64,000 nucleotides of DNA from M3007 sp031373665 (GCA_031373665.1 JANMMZ010000005.1:62001-126000); one strand, 5' to 3'. Positions 17,219-26,902 are shown, numbered from the stretch's first letter. Notes: generated by a model not told the origin, from the sequence alone. A program made the numbers and translations.

Positions 17219-18076
17219 ATGAAATCATTCCTTTTTACTTTTTTTACATTCTTCTTGGCCATAGACCCAAGTTATAAAGACCTAAAATTTACCCAAAAAG
17301 ATGCCCTTGACTTTGTTGCTACCATGTACCAACAGCGGAAAAATGGATTTTTTGGGGAGGTATTTATTGATACCTTGCTTGGTGTAAATGCTACCGACGA
17401 TGCCATCTATAAGCGACTAGAATCCATGTTAAACCAGAGCCAAAACCTCCACCATCCCCAACGGATCAAATCTAGTGATTACGTCATGGTATTTTATTCA
17501 GGTCATGGTACTCGTATTGACAATGAGTTTTACTTAGCACCACATGGATTCACCATAGGAGAAAGATATACGTCTAGTGTCAATTATAAAGATATGGTCA
17601 ATAAATTTATTAGCCGTTTCAATTGCAAATCTATGCTATTTATAGACGCCTGCCAGAGCGGCTCTGCTGAAAAAAGCCTGGAGTATGACGATGCCGGATT
17701 AAATGATCTTATCGTACGCGTCAACAGTGCCCATCCGGGTATCACCTCATTTAGTTCCTGTTCAGGATCTGAAAACTCATATGAGTACATCAAAGGAGAA
17801 AATGGGGTGTTCACCCAAGCCCTCTTAGATGCGTTTAGTTTCCAAACCTTTCTGTTGAGTAGGGATAAAATCAATCTAAAAGTTCGTACTGAGACCTATC
17901 CGGGCACACAACTACCATATATTTCTATCGAACACTTGGCCACTTTCCTTGAAAAAAGAGTCCCCAACCTTCAATGGGAACAAGCCGATATAAAAAAAGT
18001 CACCCAAAATCCCACCGTCACAGTAACTGAACTAGATAAATGGCTCCCCGTATTTTTTGTGCCCAGAACGCCATAA
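17219..18076 (+). CDS. Caspase-family (peptidase C14) protease
   Basis: 285 residues. The catalytic pair is visible: His96 in VFYSGHG and Cys145 in LFIDACQSG, separated as in caspases/metacaspases; the segment ITSFSSCSGSENSYEY and NGVFTQALLDAF matches the small-subunit strand and helix. The N-terminus is unusual: after a hydrophobic MKSFLFTFFTFFLA it enters directly at YKDLKFTQKDALDF, so the usual first strand (xALLVGINxY) is missing. Either a signal-like peptide has been joined to a shortened domain or strand 1 is degenerate. A stop follows ~285 residues with no effector or repeat domain. Only 15 bases separate it from the GH95-like gene, so the two may be co-transcribed. Confidence 0.8.
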   Translation: MKSFLFTFFTFFLAIDPSYKDLKFTQKDALDFVATMYQQRKNGFFGEVFIDTLLGVNATDDAIYKRLESMLNQSQNLHHPQRIKSSDYVMVFYSGHGTRIDNEFYLAPHGFTIGERYTSSVNYKDMVNKFISRFNCKSMLFIDACQSGSAEKSLEYDDAGLNDLIVRVNSAHPGITSFSSCSGSENSYEYIKGENGVFTQALLDAFSFQTFLLSRDKINLKVRTETYPGTQLPYISIEHLATFLEKRVPNLQWEQADIKKVTQNPTVTVTELDKWLPVFFVPRTP

Positions 18077-18091
18077 TTATACTACAATCCT

Positions 18092-20317
18092 ATGCGATAC
18101 CTGCTACCATTATTGCTAATTCCATTAAGCCTTTGGGCACAGCCCAAGCCCCAACACTCCTTCTATTTTGAAAAAATACCTGTAAAATGGTATGAAGGCT
18201 TACCCATCGGAAATGGATGGCTGGGTGCTTTGGTTTGGCAAAAAAACAATCATATTCGGCTCAGTCTGGATCGTGCCGACCTTTGGGACGACCGTCCTAT
18301 GCCTGAAATAGACAGACTCACCTTTGATTGGGTAAAGCAACAAGTACTGAAAAACGAGTATGACACCGTGCAAACCGTGGGCGATGTACCTTATGAAGCC
18401 TATGCCGCACCCACCAAGATACCGGGCGCAGCCCTTGAATTTGACCTCAAAAAATTGGGCGTAGCCCAATCCACCGCCTTAGATATCAGCAATGGATTGG
18501 CCACCATCTTGTTTGCTAATGGGGTGAAAATGAATAACTATGTCCATGCCACGGAAGAGATTGGTTTTTTCGGTTTTGAGCACCTCCAAGATACCTCTTT
18601 TCGCCCTACCTTATTGATTCCCAATTACAACACTGGCCAAGTCGGTACCAATGGCGACAGCGTAGAAGGGCAAGGTTTGGAGCGGTTGGGCTACCCCAAA
18701 GGGAGCATTGAATCACGGGGCGATGCCATCCGATATCATCAACCTACCTATGGCGGCCACTACTATGAGGTGCTGGTCACTTGGACTTGGGTTGGCCAAG
18801 ATCATTTGCTCGGTCAATGGACCATCACGGTGGATAAACCTGCCGTATTGCCCAAAATCAGGGCTGGGCTCTCAGAACCTACCCGCTGGCCTACACACTT
18901 GGGTTGGTGGAATGATTACTGGCAGCGGTCGAGCATAGGTTTGCCCGATACTATTTTAGAGACACAGTATTACCGCGACATGTACAAATTTGGTTGTGTA
19001 GCGCGAGCCACCACGCCCCCTATTTCATTACAATCTATTTGGACTGCCGACAATGGCAATTTGCCGCCTTGGAAAGGTGATTTTCACCATGACTTGAATA
19101 CCCAACTGAGTTATTGGCCCGGTTATACGGCCAATCACTTAGATCTCACCGCGTCTTTTACCAACTGGCTTTGGAAGGTCAAACCCGAAAATACCCGATG
19201 GACAAAGCAATATTTTAAAACAGAGGGACTGAATGTACCGGGAGTCTCTACCATCACTGGAAAACCGATGGGCGGCTGGATCCAATACTCTATGAGCCCT
19301 ACTACGAGTGCTTGGGTAGCACAACATTTTTACTGGCAGTGGCGATATAGTATGGATGAAAAGTTTTTGAATCAACGATGCAGGCCCTATTTGAAAGAAG
19401 TATTCACCTATCTGGAACAGGTTATGGTCAAGGAAGGCGATAAAATCAAATTGCCCCTGAGTTCAAGCCCAGAGGTATTTGACAATAGCATCAATGCATG
19501 GTTTTTAAACACCACCAACCATGACTTGGCTTTGATCCGAAATGCTTTTGGCATCCTGTCTCAAGCCACCAAAGATCCTGCCAAGTGGAAATCAGTTATC
19601 AATACACTACCAGCACTCGCACAGGATCAACATGGACTGACCATCGCTCCCGGATTTGGATTTGGGCATTCGCACCGACACCATGCTCATTTAATGGCCA
19701 TTTATCCCATGAAATTGCTGAATCCCGCCAATGCCAATGATAAGCGGTTGATGGATAAATCATTGGATCAGTTGGCGCAAGTAGGTACGCGGCAATGGGT
19801 AGGCTATTCCTTCGCTTGGGCGGCTTGTTTATTTGCGCAAGCAAAGCGGTCAGACGAAGCAGTAGATCTTTTGAAAAAATTTGCTACAAATTTCTGCTCC
19901 CCCAATAGTTTTCACCTAAATGGAGATCAGAAGGGTGGCCAATATTCCGATTTTAAGTACAACCCATTTACCTTGGAAGGAAATTTTGCGTTTGCCCAAG
20001 GCATACACGAATTATTGATCCAACAACATGATGGTATCATAGAGATTTTCCCCTCCATACCCAAACATTGGATGAATGTGTCATTCCATCATTTGCGCAC
20101 CGAAGGTGCTTTTCTGGTTTCTGCCATCAAAAACAATGGAGTCCCCGAATCCGTCACGATCACTGCCGAACAAGGGGGACTACTCCGTATCAAACTGCCT
20201 TTTAGAACCTGGGTGCCACGCGATTTTCCAATGAAAAAACTGACCGTAACCAACACACACATCGAAGTCGTATTAAAAAAAGGGCAATCCATTACTTTTG
20301 AGAATGGCTATGAATGA
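18092..20317 (+). CDS. Secreted GH95-like glycoside hydrolase
   Basis: 741 residues with a signal peptide (MRYLLPLLLIPLSLWAQ). The N-terminal domain opens with WYEGLPIGNGWLGALVW and has RADLWDDR, both GH95 signatures. In the (alpha/alpha)6 barrel the acid-bearing SSPE segment is kept (Glu461). Two other places differ from the GH95 alpha-L-fucosidase pattern as I know it: the NxN water-activating pair appears as DLN (Asp334, Asn336), and the usual DGNFG segment reads EGNFA (Glu629). The fold is convincing; the substrate is not, and fucosidase activity should not be assumed. The enzyme would act in the periplasm or outside. It follows the caspase gene by 15 bases and precedes a TonB receptor. 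Confidence 0.8.
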   Translation: MRYLLPLLLIPLSLWAQPKPQHSFYFEKIPVKWYEGLPIGNGWLGALVWQKNNHIRLSLDRADLWDDRPMPEIDRLTFDWVKQQVLKNEYDTVQTVGDVPYEAYAAPTKIPGAALEFDLKKLGVAQSTALDISNGLATILFANGVKMNNYVHATEEIGFFGFEHLQDTSFRPTLLIPNYNTGQVGTNGDSVEGQGLERLGYPKGSIESRGDAIRYHQPTYGGHYYEVLVTWTWVGQDHLLGQWTITVDKPAVLPKIRAGLSEPTRWPTHLGWWNDYWQRSSIGLPDTILETQYYRDMYKFGCVARATTPPISLQSIWTADNGNLPPWKGDFHHDLNTQLSYWPGYTANHLDLTASFTNWLWKVKPENTRWTKQYFKTEGLNVPGVSTITGKPMGGWIQYSMSPTTSAWVAQHFYWQWRYSMDEKFLNQRCRPYLKEVFTYLEQVMVKEGDKIKLPLSSSPEVFDNSINAWFLNTTNHDLALIRNAFGILSQATKDPAKWKSVINTLPALAQDQHGLTIAPGFGFGHSHRHHAHLMAIYPMKLLNPANANDKRLMDKSLDQLAQVGTRQWVGYSFAWAACLFAQAKRSDEAVDLLKKFATNFCSPNSFHLNGDQKGGQYSDFKYNPFTLEGNFAFAQGIHELLIQQHDGIIEIFPSIPKHWMNVSFHHLRTEGAFLVSAIKNNGVPESVTITAEQGGLLRIKLPFRTWVPRDFPMKKLTVTNTHIEVVLKKGQSITFENGYE

Positions 20318-20428
20318 TCTTTGCCTTACCTTTAAGATACAATTACTTAATCTAAACTTAACATTGAATTTCTCATGTAGTGATTATAGCATCAGACCTT
20401 TGCACCGTTAAAAACTAACGTTGTAAGT

Positions 20429-23230
20429 ATGAAATTAATTAATAAACTACTCCCTTTTATTGCTCTTTTCTGTATTCCAAGCATCATTGTCGCCCAAAAA
20501 GGCACAATTGCTGGAAAAATCATTGACGCAAAGTACGCAGATGCCCTCATTGGGGTTTCTATCCGGCTTGATGAAAATGGCGGTGGTGCTATCTCCGACC
20601 TTGACGGAAACTTTAGTATTGCTAATGTACCCGTTGGAAAACATAAAATTACCATCAACTATACCGGCTATTCTCCAAAAACAATTGAAGATATTGATGT
20701 AAAAAATGGCGAGGCTACAACCGTAGATGTTGCCATGGAAGAACCATCCTTGGGTACTTCTTTAACGGAAGTAATTGTGGTAGCCAAAGCATCTCGCGAA
20801 AGCATGAGTGCCCTGACTATTTTGCAAAAAGCCAGCGCCACCATCGGCGACGGTATCAGCGCAGAGACCATCAAGCGCACTCCTGACCGTACCACGGGCG
20901 ATGTCATCAAGCGGGTAAGCGGAGCCAGTATGCAAGACAATAAATTCGCAGTGATTCGTGGTCTAAATGACCGCTACAATACGGCCATGCTTAATGGAGC
21001 CATGTTGAGCAGCACAGAGCCTGATCGTAAAGCATTCTCTTTCGATCTATTCCCGTCCTCGATGCTCGACAATTTGATTATTGTGAAAACCGCCAGTGCT
21101 GATCTACCAGGCGAGTTCGCAGGTGGTGCTATCCTGATCAATACCAAAGATATTCCTGAGAAATCATTTGTACAAGCCAATGCAAGTATAGGCTATAATA
21201 ACGTCACGACTGGAAAATCATTCTTATCTGGCCAAGGCGGTGGTAATGACTGGTTGGGTACTGATGATGGTACACGGGATTTGCCTTCAGCCTTCCCATC
21301 AACCCAAAACTTCATTGCTGGCAATACTGATGAAAAGGTTAGGAACTCCCAGCTCTTTCAAAATGACTGGAATATCACGGAAAAAGACGGTGCTGCCCCC
21401 AATGGTTCTTTGCAATTGAGTGGCGGTTTTGCATCGAATCCAACCAAAAAAATACAATTTGGTACCGTCGGTGCATTTTCTTATAGTAGCAACAACCGCT
21501 TGCAAAATGGTCGTCGTTTTGACTATGATGACTCTGGACAATTGTTCAATTATGCCGACAAACAATTCAAAAACAATGTTTTGTGGGGTGCACTGCTCAA
21601 TTCTGCTTTGAAAATAAACAATACCCAAAAATTGGGTCTTCAGGCTACTTACGCCACTAATACAGACAATATCATCAGTGATCGTACTGGTTACGACTAC
21701 GAACAAACCCGTAAAGTACGCTCTACTGCCATTGAATATACGGAGAATCACCTATTGACCACGCGGCTTTATGGCGAACACAAATTGAATGATAAAGGCG
21801 TTCGATTGAACTGGGGCGGCGGCTTCAACCAAAGTACCCGCAATATTCCTTCTTTGCGCCGTATGTTTTATACCCTCAACTTCGACGATACGACCGATGT
21901 AAACATTCCTTTTCAGGCTTATGTACCGTTTGGATCAGCCGATCCATACCGGAGCGGACGTTTTTACTCCACTTTGAAGGAAAACACAATCAATGCAAAC
22001 GCCGACGTTATGTTCCCATTCGCAGTTGCCGGAATCAAGCAATCTGTAAAGATTGGTGGCTTATACCAGCAGCGCGACCGTGGTTTTGATGCCCGTGTTA
22101 TGGGTTTCAAAATCAACAACTTTACCCAATTTGATTATTCGATTTTGGCTTTGCCACAAGATCAAATTTTCACCAATAAGAATATTAGCCGCGACGGTTT
22201 CATCATGGATGAAATCACCAATCCAAGCGATAACTATACCGCTAAATCTGACCTTACCGCTGCTTTTGTCTTGTTTGATAATAAAATCGGCGACAAATTG
22301 CGCGCTTCTTGGGGTGTTCGCTTTGAAGGCTACCGCCAGCAGTTAGAATCTGCAAAATATGGTGGAGAGATCGTCAAAGTTGACACCACTGTCAATGCAT
22401 TTTTGCCTTCTATTAACCTGACCTATAGTTTCAACGATAAGCACCAATTGCGCCTATCGGGTTCAAAAACAGTGACCCGCCCTGAGTTCCGTGAAATTGC
22501 ACCTTTCGCTTTCTACGATTTCTACCTCAATGCAGGTGTCGTCGGTAACCCAAACTTGACACCGGGCAATATCTACAATGCCGATATTCGCTATGAAGTG
22601 TATCCGGGTAGCAACCAACTATTCAGTGTAAGTTTGTTTTATAAGAAATTTATTACACCAATCGAATTTACTTTCTCCTCTTCTGGTGCTGGAACCCGCA
22701 CCTTCGATTTTCAGAATATCCCTGGAGCCACCAACTACGGTATCGAAGTCGAATTGCGCAAAAATTTTGGTTTCCTTGGAGCAAAATTCGAAAACCTCAG
22801 CCTATTCACCAACGCCACCATCATCCGGTCTGATCTAGACCTTTCTAATGTATCGGCATTCGACAAAACCCGTGCTTTGCAGGGACAATCGCCCTATATC
22901 ATCAATGCTGGTTTGATGTACAACCTGCCCAACATCGGCATCAATACTACTTTAATATATAATATCATTGGTGATCGCGTGGCACAAGTTGGTACCGTTG
23001 GTTATGGCGACATCTACGAACGCCACCGTAACCTCCTTGATTTCCAGATCAGCAAGCGATTGTTTGAGCGCGGTGAAATTAAACTCACTTGCAGCGATCT
23101 ATTCCGCTCTGATTTTGTGTTCTACCAAGACAACAACAGCAGCCACAGTTTTGAAGCAGATAAAGATAACGTGATCCAGCGGTTAAACTATGGCTCCACC
23201 TTTACGTTAGGCTTTGGTTGGAAGTTTTAA
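20429..23230 (+). CDS. TonB-dependent outer-membrane receptor
   Basis: 933 residues. Order: signal peptide (to about IIVAQ), a carboxypeptidase-regulatory-like domain (GTIAGKIIDAKYADALIGVSI to about residue 110), a plug domain with GDVIKRVSGASMQDNKFAVIRGL, and a 22-strand barrel ending in GFGWKF with the C-terminal Phe needed for BAM assembly. It imports large or scarce ligands powered by TonB-ExbBD. No SusD-type partner is adjacent, so it is not a complete SusCD glycan importer; the neighbouring GH95-like enzyme makes a glycan ligand possible but unproven. The sequence GACCTTTGC at 20395-20403 is a weak -7 element. Confidence 0.92.
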   Translation: MKLINKLLPFIALFCIPSIIVAQKGTIAGKIIDAKYADALIGVSIRLDENGGGAISDLDGNFSIANVPVGKHKITINYTGYSPKTIEDIDVKNGEATTVDVAMEEPSLGTSLTEVIVVAKASRESMSALTILQKASATIGDGISAETIKRTPDRTTGDVIKRVSGASMQDNKFAVIRGLNDRYNTAMLNGAMLSSTEPDRKAFSFDLFPSSMLDNLIIVKTASADLPGEFAGGAILINTKDIPEKSFVQANASIGYNNVTTGKSFLSGQGGGNDWLGTDDGTRDLPSAFPSTQNFIAGNTDEKVRNSQLFQNDWNITEKDGAAPNGSLQLSGGFASNPTKKIQFGTVGAFSYSSNNRLQNGRRFDYDDSGQLFNYADKQFKNNVLWGALLNSALKINNTQKLGLQATYATNTDNIISDRTGYDYEQTRKVRSTAIEYTENHLLTTRLYGEHKLNDKGVRLNWGGGFNQSTRNIPSLRRMFYTLNFDDTTDVNIPFQAYVPFGSADPYRSGRFYSTLKENTINANADVMFPFAVAGIKQSVKIGGLYQQRDRGFDARVMGFKINNFTQFDYSILALPQDQIFTNKNISRDGFIMDEITNPSDNYTAKSDLTAAFVLFDNKIGDKLRASWGVRFEGYRQQLESAKYGGEIVKVDTTVNAFLPSINLTYSFNDKHQLRLSGSKTVTRPEFREIAPFAFYDFYLNAGVVGNPNLTPGNIYNADIRYEVYPGSNQLFSVSLFYKKFITPIEFTFSSSGAGTRTFDFQNIPGATNYGIEVELRKNFGFLGAKFENLSLFTNATIIRSDLDLSNVSAFDKTRALQGQSPYIINAGLMYNLPNIGINTTLIYNIIGDRVAQVGTVGYGDIYERHRNLLDFQISKRLFERGEIKLTCSDLFRSDFVFYQDNNSSHSFEADKDNVIQRLNYGSTFTLGFGWKF

Positions 23231-23712
23231 AAAACTAAAGAAAGGTTGTATGAAGGGGATGCTCAAGCAATCCTCATAGTTCTCTACCATTTTCTAAGGG
23301 TGGAAAAATGACCAATAGCGTGTTCTGCTTTTGAAAAGGTATAATATCGTTCCAAAATCGTAAAATTCAAAGAGGCTTTCTCATAGGCCTGAATTTTAGA
23401 TTAAAAAAATTGTCGCCAATCTTTATTGATGGGTTTGAGTCGTTAGGCTTCGGAAATTTATAAAATTTCCGAAGCCTTGGCGCAATTTCAAATAAAAATT
23501 GGGCAATATTTACGCTATAAAAGGAATTTCGATTTATGAGAAAGTCTCATAACGCCAAGAAACCAAGACATTTCACAAAAGGTATAAAAATATACACGTT
23601 TTCAACGTATTGAAGATATGGTATCACTTTTACCGCCCTCGGGTGTCATAGAAACAAAAGCAGGGCTGAAAAAAGATGGGCTAAATAACACTTGGATTTC
23701 AGTACTTTCCTG
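23231..23712. other. Convergent intergenic region with hairpins
   Basis: 482 bases between two converging genes. It holds the perfect hairpin at 23446-23476 and a looser inverted pair, TTTCTCATA near 23374 and TATGAGAAA near 23536. No coding frame has protein character. It could be the degraded remains of a mobile element or simply terminator sequence. Confidence 0.5.
23446..23476. repeat. Perfect 14-bp hairpin between convergent genes
   Basis: Bases 23446-23459 are the exact reverse complement of 23463-23476 with a three-base loop (ATA). There is no T-tract on either side, so it is not a textbook intrinsic terminator, but its position between two 3' ends fits a two-way transcription stop or an mRNA-end stabiliser. 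Confidence 0.7.
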
Positions 23713-25332
23713 TTAATCTTTAATTTGGTCAATTACAGAAACCAGTGATTCTACTAAGAAACTTTTGTGCCTATTGATCATCTCAAAAGAAATTTTACCT
23801 TTTCTCTTTTCTTTATTTAGATCCGACCATTGGTTTTGTAAAAGGATGACATCATTGTAATTTGATTGACTCAAATAGGCTTGATTATCTTCCAACAATA
23901 AAAAAACTTCGTTAATTTCATCTTTTTTGATCAAGGCTTTACAATCTATCCTCATTTGGATCCCAGGTGAGTGATTTATTTTGATTTTACCTCTATCGTC
24001 TTGATATTGTTGGATGCGATTATCCATTTTAGCCTCAATAGCAGTTCCAATAGTCTGCAATAACAGCATTTTCTCATCTTTTGATTCCTTAATGGTGTCT
24101 TCAAGCATTTTGATGTGTAAATCTTTGTACTTAATTTCCATATTGAGGTTATTTACCTGCTGTTCTATCCTCATCCTAAGTATATCAATTTGTTGGGCGG
24201 AAGTGTAGTTTTCCACATTGATGACTCCTACAAAATTTTGCCTTGCAAAATCCAAATACTCTTGAAAATAGTCTTTAATAGATATCAACTCTTCTTCTGA
24301 ATAAGTATGTACTTGGATTTCAATACCCTCCTCTACTTGGGTCACAGAATATTCAATATCCATACCTTTTGCTACTTTTACGTAGTCTTTGAAGAACAAA
24401 AGATACTGCTGAAATGCTGTCCTAAGTTCGGCTGGGATTTGAAACAGTTTTACCTTTGATATACTATCAGCATTATCGTCAAAATCAGTACTATTGAGGT
24501 CGTCAATGCCGGCTTCAATGAAGTCCTCTCCAACATAAAATTTTTTTCTACCAACCGTATATTCCCCAAATACTATTTCAACTGTATAAACGCCCTTGCG
24601 CCAACTACCTTTCACATTGCTTCCCCATCCGGCGGTAATAACCAAATTTTGGGTATCACCATTAATCTTAGTTAGCCTCGTGATTTGCCCTTTCAGTTCC
24701 TTCGCCTCAGTATAAAATTTGAAAAAAAGTTCAGCCTGCCAGTCATCTTCCAGTAAGTTTTTTAGTGTTGCCTCTACATAGACATATCGTGTTTCCTCAT
24801 CGTAAAAACCCTTTAGATAGATTCTTTCTGACTCAGGAAGGTCGTCATAAGGGCCTTCATACATTCTGATGGATGACAATTCAAAATATGGATTGTTCTT
24901 TTCTTTGATGGGGCGACCAGCATCTTCTACATAAAAAGTCCGTGTAGCAACTTTTTCTCCTTCAACCCAAGCCTCCCATAGGTACGCACCTTTTTTCCAA
25001 AATGCTCCTGCTTCTTTATTTCCCCATCCCTCTCGCAAGTAAAAAACGGAATCATATTTTGATACTTTTCTATTAAACGGCAAATCGCAAATTTTTTTAT
25101 TTTTTTTAGCCTTGACACTATAACATTTTAATACTACCGATACTTCCCAATCATCTATGTCAAAATACTTGTTAAACAATGATAACTCGGTATAGACATA
25201 GGCTGTATCATACCGATCAAAAACCTGTCGGTATTTTTTCTTATTATCGGCAAGCCATTCTGTTGAAGAATACATCTTTAACTCCTTGAATTTGTAAGGC
25301 TTGCCGTCTTCTATGACTAATTTTTTTTCCAT
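23713..25332 (-). CDS. EAD11-like adaptor protein with duplicated beta domains (conflict-system candidate)
   Basis: 539 residues, no signal peptide or membrane helix. Two similar ~130-residue beta-rich units occupy about 5-130 and 140-268; both have an aromatic YVYxE strand, a DDW(E/Q) motif, a GWG turn followed by F/SW(K/R)KG and a closing KFYV or TFYV. A small alpha/beta domain (about 290-360, EGIEIQVHTYSEEELISI) and a coiled coil (about 375-425) follow. The last ~70 residues (ALIKKDEINEVFLLLE, a VILLQNQWSDL helix and GKISFEMINRHKSFL) resemble effector-associated domain 11, an adaptor that recruits caspase, TIR or peptidase effectors in bacterial conflict systems. The assignment is by eye. 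It is 21 bases downstream of the permease gene. Confidence 0.65.
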   Translation of the reverse strand: MEKKLVIEDGKPYKFKELKMYSSTEWLADNKKKYRQVFDRYDTAYVYTELSLFNKYFDIDDWEVSVVLKCYSVKAKKNKKICDLPFNRKVSKYDSVFYLREGWGNKEAGAFWKKGAYLWEAWVEGEKVATRTFYVEDAGRPIKEKNNPYFELSSIRMYEGPYDDLPESERIYLKGFYDEETRYVYVEATLKNLLEDDWQAELFFKFYTEAKELKGQITRLTKINGDTQNLVITAGWGSNVKGSWRKGVYTVEIVFGEYTVGRKKFYVGEDFIEAGIDDLNSTDFDDNADSISKVKLFQIPAELRTAFQQYLLFFKDYVKVAKGMDIEYSVTQVEEGIEIQVHTYSEEELISIKDYFQEYLDFARQNFVGVINVENYTSAQQIDILRMRIEQQVNNLNMEIKYKDLHIKMLEDTIKESKDEKMLLLQTIGTAIEAKMDNRIQQYQDDRGKIKINHSPGIQMRIDCKALIKKDEINEVFLLLEDNQAYLSQSNYNDVILLQNQWSDLNKEKRKGKISFEMINRHKSFLVESLVSVIDQIKD

Positions 25333-25353
25333 AATTGAAAAATTTTAAAACGC

Positions 25354-26685
25354 CTACCCTTTCCGCCCCTTGCTAAAGTAAAAACGATAAGCCAACCAGC
25401 CCATAGCCACCACAAAAATACCAGCCCAAGCCTTCACAGGGTTTTGAACCAAGGTAAATCCAATAAACCATACGCAAATGGAAATGAAGATAATAGGCAC
25501 AACCGGGTAAAAGTGGGTTCGATAAGCACGGGGCGCATCGGGGCGTTTGCGACGGAATACAAAAATGGTCGAACCAACAAACATCAAACCGACCCAATCC
25601 ATGAAGGTAACATATTCTATTAAGTCTTCAAAAGTACCCCAAAACAAAAGCAAAAACACCGCCCAGCAACTTTGTACTACTATGGCATTCATTGGCGTTT
25701 GCCATTTGGGGTGTATCTCCGCCAATTTATTGAAAAACAAGCCATCTTTGGCCATAGCATAGTAAAGCCTCGGTGCCGTCATGCAATAGATACCCGTGGT
25801 ACCAAAGGTAGAAAGTGCTATTAAAAAGGCCATTAGATTGCCTCCACCTGGAAACAAGGTAGTCATGGCATCAGCTGCTACAGTTTTAGAGTTTGCAATT
25901 TGTTCCACAGGCAACAAGCGCATGTAAGCAATATTGGCAAACACATAAACCAAGGTGATCACGGCTGCACCCATCATCATAGCGCGGGGAACATTGCGTT
26001 GAGGATTGATCGTTTCACCAGCCATATACGACACGTGCTGCCATCCTCCATAACTCCATAATACCCCAACGAAGGCCGCCGCAAAGGCTCCCCAAAGGTT
26101 GGTGGGTTCAGTGGTAGCAAAAGTGGTAGTAGCATTCATGGTTTCTACCTGCGGCGATGCAAAGAATAGCCCCGCACCTATAATAAGCAATAGGCCAATC
26201 AGTTTGGCACCAGTGAAGATATTGGCAATCCATTCGCCAATTTTCACACCAAAAAGGTTTACAATCGTCAAAAAAACAACTATTCCTACCGCTAAAGGCA
26301 TCTCGGCACTACTCTCTCGCCCGACCCCAAATAAATATAGTACATGTTCTGAACAAACTGCGGCTAAGGCGGCTATACTACCGGATGTACTGATAAAAAG
26401 GATAAACCACCCATACAAAAAACCCATCGTATCGCCATAGGCTTCCCTTAGGTAAATATACAGGCCGCCTGCTCCAGGAAACATACTGCCCATTTCGGCA
26501 AATGTGAGCGCACCCGTCAATGCGATCAAACCGCCCAATACCCAAAGCAATATGATATACTCGGGGAGGTGCACCTCCATTGCTATTTTACCGGGTGTCC
26601 TGAAAATACCACTACCAATAGTGCTGCCAATAGCAACCATAGTGAGGCCATAAAGGGTGAGGGTTCGGCGTAGTTCAGCAGACAT
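25354..26685 (-). CDS. APC-family amino-acid permease
   Basis: 443 residues with 12 predicted membrane helices. The first helix carries VAIGSTIGSGIF, the substrate-binding GSG break of the APC superfamily, and GALTFAEMGSMFPGAGG follows in helix 2, both standard for L-type or GABA-type amino-acid transporters. It imports or exchanges amino acids at the inner membrane; the exact substrate cannot be read. The downstream EAD11-like gene starts 21 bases after its stop on the same strand, so both may share one transcript, although their functions have no evident link. Confidence 0.9.
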   Translation of the reverse strand: MSAELRRTLTLYGLTMVAIGSTIGSGIFRTPGKIAMEVHLPEYIILLWVLGGLIALTGALTFAEMGSMFPGAGGLYIYLREAYGDTMGFLYGWFILFISTSGSIAALAAVCSEHVLYLFGVGRESSAEMPLAVGIVVFLTIVNLFGVKIGEWIANIFTGAKLIGLLLIIGAGLFFASPQVETMNATTTFATTEPTNLWGAFAAAFVGVLWSYGGWQHVSYMAGETINPQRNVPRAMMMGAAVITLVYVFANIAYMRLLPVEQIANSKTVAADAMTTLFPGGGNLMAFLIALSTFGTTGIYCMTAPRLYYAMAKDGLFFNKLAEIHPKWQTPMNAIVVQSCWAVFLLLFWGTFEDLIEYVTFMDWVGLMFVGSTIFVFRRKRPDAPRAYRTHFYPVVPIIFISICVWFIGFTLVQNPVKAWAGIFVVAMGWLAYRFYFSKGRKG

Positions 26686-26843
26686 AAGTAGATAGAAATT
26701 TTAAGTTTAGACGGCCAAGGTACATCTATTTGGGAATAAGTACTCTGGCTCCCTTAGTTTTGTTTATTACCTTGATATTTTGAAGAATAATATCCCATTT
26801 TTAAGGAGGAATTAACAACAAGAGAATCACAATTCCATTAAAA

Positions 26844-26877
26844 AAGCGAAGTACCTGATAGTTCAGATACTTCGCTT
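26844..26877 (-). terminator. Rho-independent terminator after nrdA
   Basis: AAGCGAAGTA (26844-26853) pairs with TACTTCGCTT (26868-26877), with an inner CTGA/TCAG pairing. On the minus strand the stem is followed by TTTTAATGG. It lies about 25 bases past the nrdA stop. Confidence 0.75.
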
Positions 26878-26902
26878 AAAATTATTCTATTTACCTAATT
26901 GA

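Noticed and set aside
18092..23230. Polysaccharide utilisation locus (GH95-like enzyme with TonB receptor)
   Set aside because: No SusD-like gene, no regulator and no other glycan enzymes are present, so a full PUL cannot be claimed.
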